Assembly (NCBI GenBank): GCA_023055425.1
Contig: JALGPY010000003.1
Span: 53,119,891-53,183,890, forward strand
Source of the DNA: Linanthus parryae
Lineage: Eukaryota; Streptophyta; Magnoliopsida; Ericales; Polemoniaceae
DNA: 64,000 nt
Direction: 5' to 3'
Part shown: piece after piece, positions 1 to 10,918 of the stretch
Numbering within the stretch: the stretch's first letter is position 1
Layout: each line of letters starts with the position of its first letter
The notes under the pieces: model-generated
Told to the model about the DNA's origin: nothing
Seen by the model: only the letters and a program-made list of their open reading frames with translations
Database searches by the model: none
Program-made: the position numbers and the translations under genes

Positions 1-249
1 CCTGGTTAGTAGCTCAATGTGGATAATCCTCAGGTACCAATACTTCCTTAGTGCTGCCATGCTTCATTTTACTTTCTTCCAGTAATTATGATAGTGTCTG
101 ACATTTGATAACATTATTCCACACCCCATCAGGTCATGCAAAATTAAAAGGGATTGATTGCGCAGATGCCCCATATGAGATTGGAGGTCATCATAGCTCC
201 TTAAACTTTTTTTAATATGCTTCATGCTTCTTTCACCTTGTATTAAACT

Positions 250-1920
250 TTGAAACTTTACTTTGTAGAAGATGCAAAGCCATTGATTCAGAGGTCCCGC
301 CGGCTTCGCAGCGCTGTTGTTCGCGTGCCTCATTATGTTGTTGAAGCTAATCAAGGGGACAAAATAGTGGAAAATGTTGTGGTCGCGCCCCAGGGGCCTA
401 ACACTGAAGAGCCTGCAGTTGCTCCGCAAGGGCCTAGCACTAAAATGGTTGACGTTGAGAGAGAATGCCTCGAACTCATCATTGAGCAAGAGCAAGAGGA
501 GGAAGCACTTCAACAAGAGCATGAACAAAGTGCTGAAACTAACTCGCGCATTGCAAGAGAAGATTCCCCAAGAGTTGATGCCCCTGAGCAAAGTTCACTT
601 CCAGATGAAGCTCAAAAGGAAGCAACTTCTACTTCTGAAGCTCCTTCAGGCGTTTCTCCTGCAGCCGCATTGCCAACTAAGCCCCCCCCCCCCCCTTGGA
701 AAAGTCGAGCGAGCTGAGGTTGCTCAAGAAGCAGTGACTTCAAATCCCCCACCTAAAAATATGCCAGTTAACGAAGGAGGGACTTAACGTGAGTCTAATG
801 TGAGTGGTGTTGCGCTCGATCAAAACATGGCGGATGCTCAACTGTCAATCTCTGACGCTGATGTCGCTGCGGCTCCTGGAACACAACTTAACGTTGCGCA
901 TGAAAATGTGCCAGAAGTTCCAGAGGCTGCACCAAGTTTGGTCGAAGCAGGAAGAAATGAAAACGCATTTATGGCTGAGCCACATCAAAATGAAACCTCA
1001 AAGACCAGTACTCCAGTGTCTGCGACTAAGGTGCCATCAAGAATCACTCCACATGTGCCAAACACCTCAAGAAGCGTTGCATCCTCAGAGGGGCCTAGTG
1101 AAAACTTGTCACTTCCTAGCATGGTTGTTGATTCCTATGGCTTTGATCTGGATAAGCTCTTTTATCAAATCCATGGGCGGTGTGGGGTTCGTAGATTGCC
1201 GAACCTGTTATTTCCGAAAGGAACTATGCGATTCCTGAGGAATACCTCCCGCGTGAAGCTCTGATAGACCATAGGTTAGCTGAGGCGGCCTCTTATAGTG
1301 GCCAAACAGCGACTCCAATTGCCTCACTTCAGCAAATTGTTGAGGGAATGGTAAGACAGTTTTCATACGAGCGTTTTGCACAACATATGATCTCATGTCA
1401 CCACTAAGTACTTTCCTTTCATTTTTTTATCTACAGACACAGATCAGGCTTGCGTGGAATGGCTTATGGAGGTGCGCGTATCATATCCAACAGTGTTTAC
1501 AAGAGTTCTGGAGCTAGATCCCAGAGATAAGGGGGATCATCTTAAAGAGATGGCCGCTCTCTTGGAAAGAATACGCCAAACAACTCCGGAAAGCACCTCT
1601 ATTGCTAGTGCTCAATGTCTTCTCTCGAGCGCGTATGGCTTCCAACAAGTTGCAGCAGGTAGGCTGAACCTTGATTTTCTCATACAGAGGCTTGTCAAGG
1701 TTAACAATTCTGCGCAACTCAAGTTTGGCTGTATCAACTATAATAAGAAAAGGCTGCTCTTAAGGCGCGCAAGGAGATGCTTGATAAAGCCATCAAAGAG
1801 TTTGAAGAGGCTGTGAAGCATCATAAGAACAAAAAGGCTCGCTTGGATCTGCTATCTGCTAACTCTATAAAGCTATCAGTTGAAGACTCACTTGTGAAAG
1901 ACTTTTTCGACGATCAGTAG
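250..1920 (+). pseudogene. Extra ORF of the Tat element (antisense to gag-pol), broken, with an intron-like segment
   Basis: Coding-like sequence read opposite to the retrotransposon genes. It has an acidic, Pro/Glu-rich N-terminal part (250-717 and 800-1225, with repeated PQGP motifs) and a segment ending near 1350. A second segment from about 1439 encodes a CVEWLMEV-type stretch. The C-terminal part is Lys/Glu-rich, coiled-coil-like, and ends KDFFDDQ at 1920. A GTAAGA donor at 1351 and a pyrimidine-rich tract ending CTACAG at 1436 look like an 86-bp intron, but the flanking frames do not join cleanly. Frame changes near 1200 and 1730 show the copy is broken. The C-terminus matches a remnant in the nested element (minus strand, 7272-7405), so it belongs to the family. 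Antisense ORFs in this position are known in Tat elements; function is unknown. Positions 1-249 hold nothing else I recognise. Confidence 0.6.
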
Positions 1921-2111
1921 TCTAGCATTGTAATAGTTTCAATTGTTTTAGCACAATGACTTTTGATGTAAAAGTTTTTGCACTATATTAATCATAGTCA
2001 TGAACTTTTGCCTTTGCTATTTCTTCACATATAGTAAGCATCATTATTTAACTTGACTAACTCATGTCTTTAAGTACTGCTTGTGCCATAACAGCCATAC
2101 ACTTAATCGCT

Positions 2112-2560
2112 AGTTGCTGCTATCTAAAGAGATAGACTTTAGTTTTGTTGTCAGTTAAAAATATAGTATTTAGAATTATGTTCTGCTGCTACCTAGAAAG
2201 ATAGGCCCGTATCGCTGCTATATAAACAAATAGGCTTTGACTTAGCTCCTATCTCAACAAATAGGCTTACTTTTACTGCTATCGAAACAGCTAGGTTTAG
2301 TTTGCGTATGTCTGCTGTTTAGACAGATGGGCTTAATTTCGCATATGGTTGCTATCTAGATAGATAGTCTTGATTCCGCATATGGCTGCTATCTAGACAG
2401 ATAGGTTTAATTTTGCATATGGCTGCTATCTAGACAGATAGGCTTAATTTCGCATATGGCTTCTATCTAGACATATAGGATTAAGTAGTAAATATTGCTA
2501 TCTAAACATATAGGCTTACAGGGCATGTATTGGTTCTATATAAACAGATAGGCTTATATT
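2112..2560 (-). repeat. Array of about 12 hairpin-forming repeats, 3' region of the outer element
   Basis: About 12 degenerate units spaced some 30-40 bp apart. Each has a near-palindrome CTATCT-(4 nt)-AGATAG, with GCTG or GCTT flanks and spacers such as ATTTCGCATATG. Each unit could fold as a 6-bp stem with a 4-nt loop. Read on the minus strand the units match those at 5940-7020, so the two arrays are inverted relative to each other. This fits the opposite orientations of the two elements. The array lies between integrase and the extra ORF, the hypervariable region of Tat elements. Confidence 0.85.
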
Positions 2561-2819
2561 CGCGAAGCAATGGACTATCAGTCTCTTAAACAAGAAACGT
2601 AAATAAGTAAACGAATCCAGCATTTGATAAAGAGCTCTCATATATCATTAATTGAATCCTCATGTAGGAGGATGTAAGAGAGATACAATGCTAATGAAAT
2701 AAAGAAACTCAAAGAGAAGGTTAAGGATAGTACTTCTTGAGCCATCGCATATTAACCGGGTTGGGAGTCGTGGCGGTCCCATGGCACCGTAGAATAGTGC
2801 AATAGCCACTGTCTAAGAC

Positions 2820-3787
2820 TTATTTGACTTCAAAAGGTCCTTCCCAGTTGGCAGCAAACTTGGGATGAGCTGCCTCGCGCATGCAGTGGTCTGATGCTCG
2901 TAGGACTAAATCTCCTACGACAAAGTCTCGATGTTGGACAGTCTTGTTATAGGCTCGAGAGATTCTCTCCTTATACCTTGTATTTTTCCTCTTGGCTTGT
3001 TCACGTTTCTCCTCGAGCAAAATGAGATCGTGGTCACGCACATTCTCGTACAGGGCACTGAAGGCCTATCTTGCAGAGCTCACTTTGATTTCAGCAGGCA
3101 CAACAACTTCAGCTCCATTGGAAAGCAAAAATGGGGACGTCCCCGTAGGAGTTCTTGATGATATGCGATATGCCCACAATGATGTACCCAAGGAATCTGC
3201 CCACTTCTTGTGATCATCCGCGACCATTTTGCTTAAGATTCTAAGAAGTGTCTTGTTCGTAGCTTCTGCTTGCCCATTTCTCTTTGGATAGTAGGGTATG
3301 GAGCACACTTGCCTGATCTTGTATTCCATTAGTTTTGAGGTTACTTGGAGATTGAAAAAGGGTGACCCCTTAATCGGATAGGATCGTATTAGGAATCCCA
3401 AAAAGATATATGATATTTTCTTAAATGAATTTGACAACCGCCAACGCGTTTGCTGTCTTTAATGGGACTATTTCGACCCATTTGGTGAATTGCTCAGTTC
3501 CGGTCAGGATGAACTGATTCCTGTGCGACGGAGGGTGAATGGGACCAATAAAGTCCAGATACCAAGTATGAAATGGCCAAGGAGTTCCGAATGCTTGCAG
3601 ATCAACTGCAGGAGAATGGACTAAATTGCCATGGAACTGACATTGTTGGCATCTTCTGACCTTCGCGCGACAATCAGCCTCCATGGTTGGCCAGAAATAA
3701 CCAACAGTTAAGAGCTGTCTGCATAACTTCACACCTCCTTGATGCTCCACCTGGTGAGACATTTCCATGACTTCCTGAATTTCTTGA
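2820..3787 (-). pseudogene. Integrase, main part (Ty3/Tat), broken
   Basis: In reading order (right to left) this shows the end of the zinc-binding region (H-x-x-H region, then RRCQQC). It is followed by the core motif WYLDFIGP, an Asn-Gly-Gln-Ala-Glu stretch carrying the catalytic Glu, and a C-terminal GDLVLR / WEGPFEV module. A frame change near 3430 splits the core. The upstream half of the integrase resumes at 8208, because the nested element sits exactly between. Integrase inserts the retrotransposon cDNA into the genome; this copy cannot be functional. Confidence 0.85.
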
Positions 3788-4410
3788 TGTAGATGGTGCT
3801 TTCCAGACATACATATCATAGCCACGTGGCGGCCATCAAGCACACCTATATATGCTCCATGCGCATCCGATCACTACCCATGCGTATCCACTGGGGGCTA
3901 CGAGACTGATCCCTCGCGTACCAACCACACGGGACTTGTAGGGACTTGTGGTTTGGAGGCTAGAGTAAGGCCCGTCGCGCGCGAACGACAACCCAACTCG
4001 CGCGCAAACTTTGGTAACTTACTGAGAGGTTTAAGGCTCACGTATCCCATAAATGCGGACGATCTCATAGCGGTCTCCGATATATGCGGGCAGGTGCGTA
4101 ACGTTCCCTATATATACAGTCGAAAGTGCCGTTACAGGGGGCTATCATTAAGCCGCCATTTATGGTGCATTAACCCCCCCCCCACACACACACACACAAC
4201 GGTCACTTCCCCATTATATATAGGAACGTTAGCTCTTCATTACAGCTCTCTAATCTCTCAGATCTTTTGCTAGTCTACTGTCTCTCTCTCAAGAATAGTT
4301 TCCATTGCTTACTCTCTCCCAACTCACACCCTACACTTCTCTGTGTTCTATTCTAATCCCCCTACTTGAGGTGTACACTTTGATCTCTCTTGAGTATTTC
4401 CTCGCATATA
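3788..4410 (+). repeat. 5' LTR of the nested element
   Basis: Starts TGTAGATGGTGC and ends near CGCATA, by alignment with the two other LTRs of this family at 7563-8207 and 13592-14213 (minus). It contains a C-rich run with a CACACA tract around 4160-4200 and TATATATA-like sequence downstream. The divergence from the 3' LTR (scattered substitutions and a shorter poly-C run) shows the insertion is not recent. Confidence 0.85.
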
Positions 4411-4430
4411 ATTTGGTGAACCCGATGTGA
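4411..4430 (+). other. Primer-binding-site-like sequence
   Basis: TTTGGTGAACCCGATGTGA follows the LTR directly; the TGG start is what a tRNA 3' CCA end would pair with. The outer element has the matching TTTGGTGAACCTAACGTGA (minus strand, about 13590-13572). I cannot assign the tRNA. Confidence 0.55.
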
Positions 4431-4471
4431 ATCATCCACCTTCAAAACTTCAATCAATTAACCAAGCAGCC

Positions 4472-5774
4472 ATGTCTCTTGAAGCCAATCGTCGTGAAGG
4501 TGATCAATTTCCTTTAAGAGACGAAACCCAAGGAGAGGAGACCCCTAACACCAACACCAATACTAACACCAGCACCCAAACAGCTGGAGGGAGCGGACCC
4601 TCTTTGGAGTCATTGCAGGCAACAATTCAGAGCCAGGTCAAGGCCATGCAGGCTCAGTCCGTCCAGATTGCCCAGATCATGGCGCTTCCGAGAGGACTTG
4701 TTCAGAATACTGCTCAGGGAGCTTCAGCCTCACCACCAGCAGCTCAGCTGCCTCCACCAGGGGTAACCACTACCTCTGTGGTACACACGCCTACCTCCAT
4801 CGGACCTGCAATCTTCTCTCCCCAATGGTCCTATACCCCAGGCACCAGGGCTCTAACCAGGCTCGTCCATAACATCTGATGGGACTCCCCCTCTTTACCC
4901 CACAATGCCTCCACACACGAATGCAGCCCAAGGGATTTATGTACTCCCACCACCACCTCCCTATGATCCAAACATGCCCTACATTCTGGGTTTCGCGGCA
5001 GTCTCATCGTCGACACCTGGAGGAGGTACACTTGCCAACGTCGCGGCCTTGGAACAACGTCTAGACAACATCATCGCAAATCATAGCTTTGCAGATACTG
5101 TCATCCCAAAAGTTGACAGTGCACCTCCTATCCCGCGGGACATATATTTGATGCCCAATCCTGCCGGGTACAAGGCGCCCAAGTTGGAAAAGTTTGGCAA
5201 AGTCAGTGGGAACGCTCATGAGCACGTGATGAGGTTCGTTGACCTGATTGAACCGCATGGAGCCGATACTAGGCTGCTTATGCGCAAATTTCCAAAATAT
5301 TTGGGACATGCCGCATACAAATGGTACAGAACTCTAGAGGCAGGATCCATCAGAACCTGGGAAGACACGATCAAGAAGTTTTACACCAAGTTCTTCCAGT
5401 TTGAGGAGAAGGTTGCGACGATACACCTGTCGCGCATGCACCAGAAACATGACGAAGAAGGCGTCGCATTCGTAAAGAAGTTCAGAACTAAGTCGCTGGA
5501 ATGCGTGGATGAGGTAGTCGAGAGCCGCCTCGTTAAAATATGTCTCCAAGGCATGCGAGATGAATACAAAGGTAAGTTAATTAATTTGCAGATGCCTACT
5601 TTCTCCAAATTAATTGACTGTACTAGGAACATCGGTCCTATCATGGAGAAACAAAAGAAGAGATACTCGAATGATCGAGGATCGGGGGGTTCTGATTCAA
5701 CTGAAGATGTGCGCAGCAATTCGTTTCCATCTCACTCTGAAAAGGAGCCAAAAGGGAAAGAAATCGCATATTAA
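4472..5774 (+). pseudogene. gag of the nested element, one frameshift, C-terminally truncated
   Basis: The start is chosen at the MSLEAN methionine because the outer gag has the same N-terminus. A Thr/Asn/Gln-rich stretch and a coiled-coil-like segment lead to a frame change near 4880. The second frame (4905-5774) holds the conserved retrotransposon gag domain, with YKWYRTLEAGS, KFFQFEEKV and MHQKHDEEGVAFVKKFR motifs. It stops at KEPKGKEIAY, just where the outer element continues into protease. Compared with the outer gag, a stretch of roughly 80 residues before the protease is also missing. Gag forms the particle shell; here it is the only capsid-type ORF left. Confidence 0.85.
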
Positions 5775-5934
5775 CGTGGTATGAAGAAATACTATCCTTA
5801 CAAATTTTCTTTACCAATCTTGCACTCTAGTACTTTCCTCCCATATGAGGACTACATTAACGATCGTTTTACTTGTGTCATTCGCTTCATTGTCCCTTAT
5901 GCTTTGAAATCAATCGCTTGACTCATAAAACAAA

Positions 5935-7030
5935 GCCTATATGTTTAGATAGCATCCAATTTTAAAATAAGCATATCTGTTTAGATAGCAGCAAAATTCA
6001 TTAAGCCTATTTGTTTAGATAGCAGCGATACTTAAGCCTATCTGTCTAGATAGGAGCGATACATAAGCCTATCTGTTCAGATAGCAGCAAACATAAGCCT
6101 ATATGTTTAGATAGCAGCGATACTTAAGACTATCTGTCTAAATAACAGCAAACATAAGCCTACATGTTTAGATAGCAGCAAACATAAGCCTATCTTTTTA
6201 GATAGCAGCGATATTTAAGCCTATCTATTTAGATAGCAGCAAACTTAAGCCTATCTGTCTAGATAGCAGCAAACTCAAGCCTATCCGTCTAGATAGCAGC
6301 AAACTTAAGCCTATCTGTTTAGATAGCAGCAAACATAAGCCTACATGTCTAGATAGCAGCAAAACTTTCAGCCTATCTGTATTAATAGCACTAATGCGCG
6401 AGATTTAAGCATATATGTCTAGATAGCAACCCTCATTAATTAAGCCTATCTGTCTAAGATAGCAGCAATACGCGAACTCAAGCCTAACTGTCTAGATAGC
6501 AACCAAACTCAATATAAGCCTATCTATTTAATTAGCATCAATACACGAGTAAAAGCCTATCTGTTTAGATAGAAACTGTGCTCATTCCAAAGCTTATCTG
6601 CCCAGACAGGACCAATGCGCGGGTTTAAGTCTACCTATTTAGACAGCAGTACTTGCCTAAGATGGTACGATATGCGATCCTAAACCCGTCTGTTTAGATA
6701 GAGATCACTTTGATGGCAATGTTACGCGATCAAAAGCCTATCTGTTTAGATAGAGATCACTTTGATGGAAATGTTACGCGATCAAAAGCCTATCTGTTTA
6801 GATAGCAGTATTTCTTGCCTTAAGCCTATCTATCTAGATAGCAGCCATTCTTGGTTAAGCCTATCTTTCTAGATAGCAACCATTCTTGATAAGCCTATCT
6901 GTTTAGATAGCATCAAAATTTAATACAATCCTATCTGTTCAGATAGCAATCATGCTCGATCAAAAGCTTATCTGCTTAGATAGCAGCAATACGCAATTGA
7001 AAGACTATATGTTTCGGCAAGATGGTTAAC
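5935..7030 (+). repeat. Array of about 31 hairpin-forming repeats in the nested element
   Basis: I count about 31 units, roughly 25-45 bp apart. The core is AAGCCTATCTGTTTAGATAG followed by CAGC. Within the core, CTATCT and AGATAG are complementary around a GTTT/GTCT loop. Spacers vary (AAACAT, GATACTT, longer ones with GCGC), while the hairpin arms are the best conserved part. Substitutions in one arm are not always compensated. The array lies between gag and the antisense ORF remnant, like the array at 2112-2560 in the outer element. Confidence 0.9.
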
Positions 7031-7271
7031 CATAACTTTATTACTGCAAGTTATCTTATCAAGGTAGCAAAAATTACGCTCAAAATCCGCGAAGCAAAAT
7101 CAAAAGTGCTTTTCCATAAGCAAAATCCAGACACGCATAATTTCGCGTACGGCCTTACAAAAGTTCAAACTGCGAAAGCCACATAGCGATAAAATGATTC
7201 AAAATTCATACATAAAAATCAGACTGATTCAAATGATTCAAGTTACAATCTGCGCGAATTACGAGGCTAAA

Positions 7272-7405
7272 CTATTGGTCTTCCTCAAAAAAATCCTTGA
7301 AAAGCGAGTCTTGAGCTGCTAATTTTATAGAATTGCCAGCCCACTGACCAAGATATCTCTTGTGCTCTTGATGATTCTTTTTCGCCTCTTGTGGAGGCCC
7401 TTTGA
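7272..7405 (-). pseudogene. C-terminal remnant of the antisense extra ORF, nested element
   Basis: Read on the minus strand this gives a Lys/His-rich stretch, then NSIKLAAQDSLFKDFFEEDQ and a stop at 7272. It parallels the end of the extra ORF of the outer element (NSIKLSVEDSLVKDFFDDQ, stop at 1920). Only about 45 residues are clear. It shows that the deletion which made this element removed pol but kept the region next to the 3' LTR. Confidence 0.7.
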
Positions 7406-7547
7406 AAAATGTGTCATGCCACGCTCTATTAAAGGCTATACGACGTTACATAAACCTAGGCAATTATGATGGGTTTTGGGGGCTAGGGTTGTCGAATATA
7501 ATTCGAATTGATTCGAAAATCCGCGTGGAGCCACGTGTGACATTCGC

Positions 7548-7562
7548 GCAAAAGGGGGATAA
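7548..7562 (+). other. Polypurine tract before the 3' LTR
   Basis: GCAAAAGGGGGATAA lies directly before the LTR start TGTAGATGG, the expected plus-strand priming site of an LTR retrotransposon. Confidence 0.65.
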
Positions 7563-8207
7563 TGTAGATGGTGCTTTCCAGACAGACATATCATAGCCAT
7601 GTGGCGTCCATCCAGCGCACCTAGCTATGCTCCATGCGCATCCGATCACTACCCAAGCTTATCCACTGGGGGCTGCGAGACAGAGCCCTCGCGTACCAAC
7701 TACACGGGACTTGTAGGGACTTGTGGTTTGGAGGCTAGAGTAAGGCCCATCGCGCGCGAACGATAACCAAGCTCGAGCGGGACCCTTGGTAACTGACTGA
7801 GAGGTTTAAGGCTCACGTATCCCATAAATGCGGACGATCTCATAACAGTCTCCGATATATGCGAGCAGGTGCGTAACGTTCCCTATATATACGGTTGAAC
7901 GTGTCGTTACAGAGGCTATCATTAAGACGCCATTTATGGTGCATTAACCCCCCCCCCCCCCCCCCGCCTCCCCCCCCCCACACACACACACACACAACGG
8001 TCACTTCCCCATTATATATAGGAACGTTAGCTCTCCATTAAAACTCTCTAATCTATCAGATCTTTTGCTAGTCTACTGTCTCTCTCTCAAGAACAGTTTC
8101 CATTGCTTACTCTCTCCCTACTCACACCCTACACTTCTCTTTGTTATATTCTAATCCCCTACTTTAGGTGTAAACTTGGATCTCTCTTGAGGATTTCCTT
8201 GTACACA
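7563..8207 (+). repeat. 3' LTR of the nested element
   Basis: Same start (TGTAGATGGTGC) and nearly the same end (TTCCTTGTACACA) as the other LTRs of the family. It is longer than the 5' LTR mainly because of an expanded C run near 7948-7979. The next bases, CCTGA, are the right half of the target duplication. Confidence 0.85.
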
Positions 8208-8760
8208 CCTGACCATTCAGGCTAGCAAGTTTCCCTCATGCTCCTTTCGCCACAGCAAGTTTTCCTTTAGCACATACCGAGTTTACTTCCTCTTGAGCTT
8301 TTCAGCCTCTCTCCTATCACTTGGAAGTATTTCGTCTTGCAGATAGTCGATTAGAGGCTTCCTCCAATCTGCCTGGTCGTCGATTGCAACGACTTCCAAA
8401 GAATCTTTCAGCATAGCACATTTCTTGCAATTTCCTTGTATGACCGCAGCATGCAATGACATATGTGGCCAGTGAATTCCGTATCTGTGCGCCTTTCTGT
8501 AGATGGAGACCTAGTTCTACCCACAAGAGTGCTGATGAATCTTTTCTAACAGTGTTTGACCTTTCTCTTATGTGACACATCGCATCAAGATTCCACCAGG
8601 TCCTTTGTAATAGAGCAGAATTTCATGTATGCAGAATCCCTTGGTGCACACCCAACTTTCTTTACTTGTTCCTTCGTCCATCACGCTCATAATGGGCTTC
8701 CTCCAGTCTTCATCTTCAACAAACTCATCCTCGCATAAGTCCCTTATCAAAGAAGGAGCT
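8208..8760 (-). pseudogene. Integrase N-terminal region of the outer element, with a duplicated DWRKP module
   Basis: Reading from 8760 downwards, a first DEDWRKPIM block ends in a GGILMRC motif. About 300 bases later a second block, QADWRKPLIDYLQDEILPSD, leads into RYVLKENLLWRKEHEG, the normal lead-in to the zinc-binding domain. Stops interrupt the reading frame. The domain continues at 3787 across the nested insertion. The second copy of the DWRKP module is unusual and may be a local duplication. Confidence 0.65.
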
Positions 8761-8949
8761 GTTTCGACTTCGATAGAGATCTTGGCTGGACATTTATCTG
8801 AACTGATCTTCGACCCAGAGTGGCTAGGGCATTTGCATGTCTGTTATTTGACCTAGGAGTGTGCCCATATTTGACAGATTCAAACCTTTGCACGAGCTTC
8901 TGCACAATCGATCTATAGCTTATCAAATTTGCTCCCTTCAGACCATATT

Positions 8950-10749
8950 CTAACGAGGCTTTTTAATAATCAACTTGGAATCTCCCATTATTATCGGATT
9001 TTGTACTTCCAAGGCCTTGGCCGCGAGGAGACCAGCAATCAAAGCTTCATATTCAGCTTCATTGTTTGTTACTGCAAAGACAAGCTTATTTGACATCTGA
9101 ATGAATTCTTCACTGGGTTTGGTCAGTACAATCCCAGTTTCTCCTCCTGATCTTGTCGATGATCCATCGAAGTGCAGCTTCCAGTATAAGGACTCCATCG
9201 CGTAAACCTCCAGTCTCTCTAGATCCTGCTCCACCATAGGCTCATAGTTATCATCTGGGAATTGGGCCAACAGATATGCCACCGCCTGAGATTTGATGGC
9301 CTTTGGGTGCGCACATGTTATGTCGTACAGAGATACAGTCATGTACCACTTTGGCAGTCTCCCAGAGGGGGCAGAGTGTCCCAACAGATAGCGAATGGGA
9401 TCGCTTTTGGTTATGATAACAACTTTATAGGAGGCAAAGTAATGCTTTAACTTTCCTATGAAAAAAATAAATCAAGACAGTGACGTTAAATGTCTCTGTA
9501 CCTGGACTCAGCAAACTTGACCACGCGCGACATGCAGTAAATGGGCCTCTCATGTCCTTCAAAATCCTGAGCTAACAGAGCTCCAATGGACTTCTTAGTT
9601 TAGGTAAGGTACAGAAGCAGTGGAGATCCAAGATGTGGTGCAATCATGACCCGCGGAGATGTCAATAATTGCTTCAATTCCTCAAATACAACCTGGTGCT
9701 CCGTTGTCCAAGCGTACATCGCGCCCCTCTTAAGTAACTTTCCAAAGCAGAATGTGACCTCTGCTATTGCTAGTATGAACCCTCGCAGGTAGGAAAGATT
9801 TCCCAAAAATGTCTTCAACGCGCTGTGAGTCTGAGGCACTGGCGGGCTAGTAACAGCTGAGACCTTTGCGGGATTGGGCTCAATCACATGTCGATGTATC
9901 ACGCATCCCAAGAACTTCCCTGAGGTTACCCCAAATGTACACTTCATGGGATTCATCTTAAGCTGGAACTTTCTGCATCTCTCAAAAACCTTCCTCAAGT
10001 CGTTCAAATGATCCTCCTTCTGCCTGGACTTGATGAAAAGGTCGTCCACGTAGAATTCCACTTCCTGATGCATCATGTCATGGAAGAGGGCCATCACCGC
10101 GCGTTGGTAGGTCGCGCCTGCATTTTTCAAACCAAACAGCATAACCGTGTAATGGAACACTCCTACGGGGGTGATAAAGGCTGTCTTCTTTCCATCTTCA
10201 GGGTCCATCTTGATCTGATTGTAGCCACTGAATCCGTCCATAATGCAAAACATTTGATGACCAGCAGTAGAGTCAATCAGCAAATCTATATTTGGCAACG
10301 GGAAATCACCCTTTGGGCATTAGCGATTCAAATCCCTGAAGTCGAGCGCATACACGGAGGCTCCCATTCTTCTTTAAAACAGGCACAATATTGGCAAGCC
10401 AAGTGGGGTGGTGAATGGGTTCGATGAACTTGGCATTCAGCAGCTTCACTATCTCTTCCTTTATTTTGACATTGACCTCCGGGCGAAAGATCCTTGCTCT
10501 CTGCTTCACTGGCTTTGATCCTGGAATGACATCGAGTCTATGCATAGTAACCTCCTTATCCAAACCTGGAATTTCATCATAATACCATGCAAAGACATCT
10601 CTGTAGTCCTTTAGCAACCCCAGCAGACCTTGTTCTTCCTCGACATTGAGGTATGCGATTAGGAAACTGGTATTTTCTTCCCCTCTGTTGAGCTTAAAAA
10701 TACTTCCTTCAACTCCTGCTTCTGAGGTTTTGGCCGATCCTCCATGCAT
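8950..10749 (-). pseudogene. Reverse transcriptase and archaeal-type RNase H of the Tat element
   Basis: In reading order: a linker with DVFAWYYDEIPGLD (10600-10540); reverse transcriptase fingers with KNGSLRVC; then MDGFSGYNQIKM, FGLKNAGATYQRAV and the catalytic YVDDLFIKS (about 10060-10035); KCTFGV and GKFLG; the connection with FLGNLSYLRGF; and an RNase H at 9210-8955 with FDGSSTRSGG, NNEAEYEALIAGL and MGDSKL. The last set is the archaeal-like RNase H typical of Tat elements. Stops or frame changes near 10300, 9600-9385 and 8960 break it. The product would copy element RNA into DNA. Confidence 0.88.
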
Positions 10750-10918
10750 TCAGGAGCTTCCTTCAATTCCTCCAGTGATGCCTTCTCCCCATCCTTGTTT
10801 GGAGATTTTGTAAGCTCGCAGATTTTCTCAGTGAAATCTTCGATGGGAAGGGTTGAAGATGACCCCACGCACCTTCAGATGCGATAGAACTTCTTCCCAT
10901 TGGTATAGAAGCTTTTTT

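Larger units (their letters stand above)
3788..8207 (+). mobile_element. Non-autonomous TR-GAG type LTR retrotransposon nested in its relative
   Basis: A complete element of 4,420 bp with LTRs at 3788-4410 and 7563-8207, a primer-binding-like site after the 5' LTR, and a purine tract before the 3' LTR. Internal content is gag only, a long hairpin array, and the end of an antisense ORF. No protease, reverse transcriptase, RNase H or integrase is present in the 3.15 kb between LTRs. Flanks CTTGA (3783-3787) and CCTGA (8208-8212) match at 4 of 5 bases, a probable 5-bp target duplication. LTRs, gag, array and antisense ORF are all homologous to the surrounding element. It must therefore have relied on pol from a full-length relative. 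Confidence 0.85.

Noticed and set aside
5935..7030. CRISPR-like array of regular repeats
   Set aside because: The units are degenerate, spacers are not unique or equal in length, the DNA is plant nuclear, and the array sits in an LTR retrotransposon.
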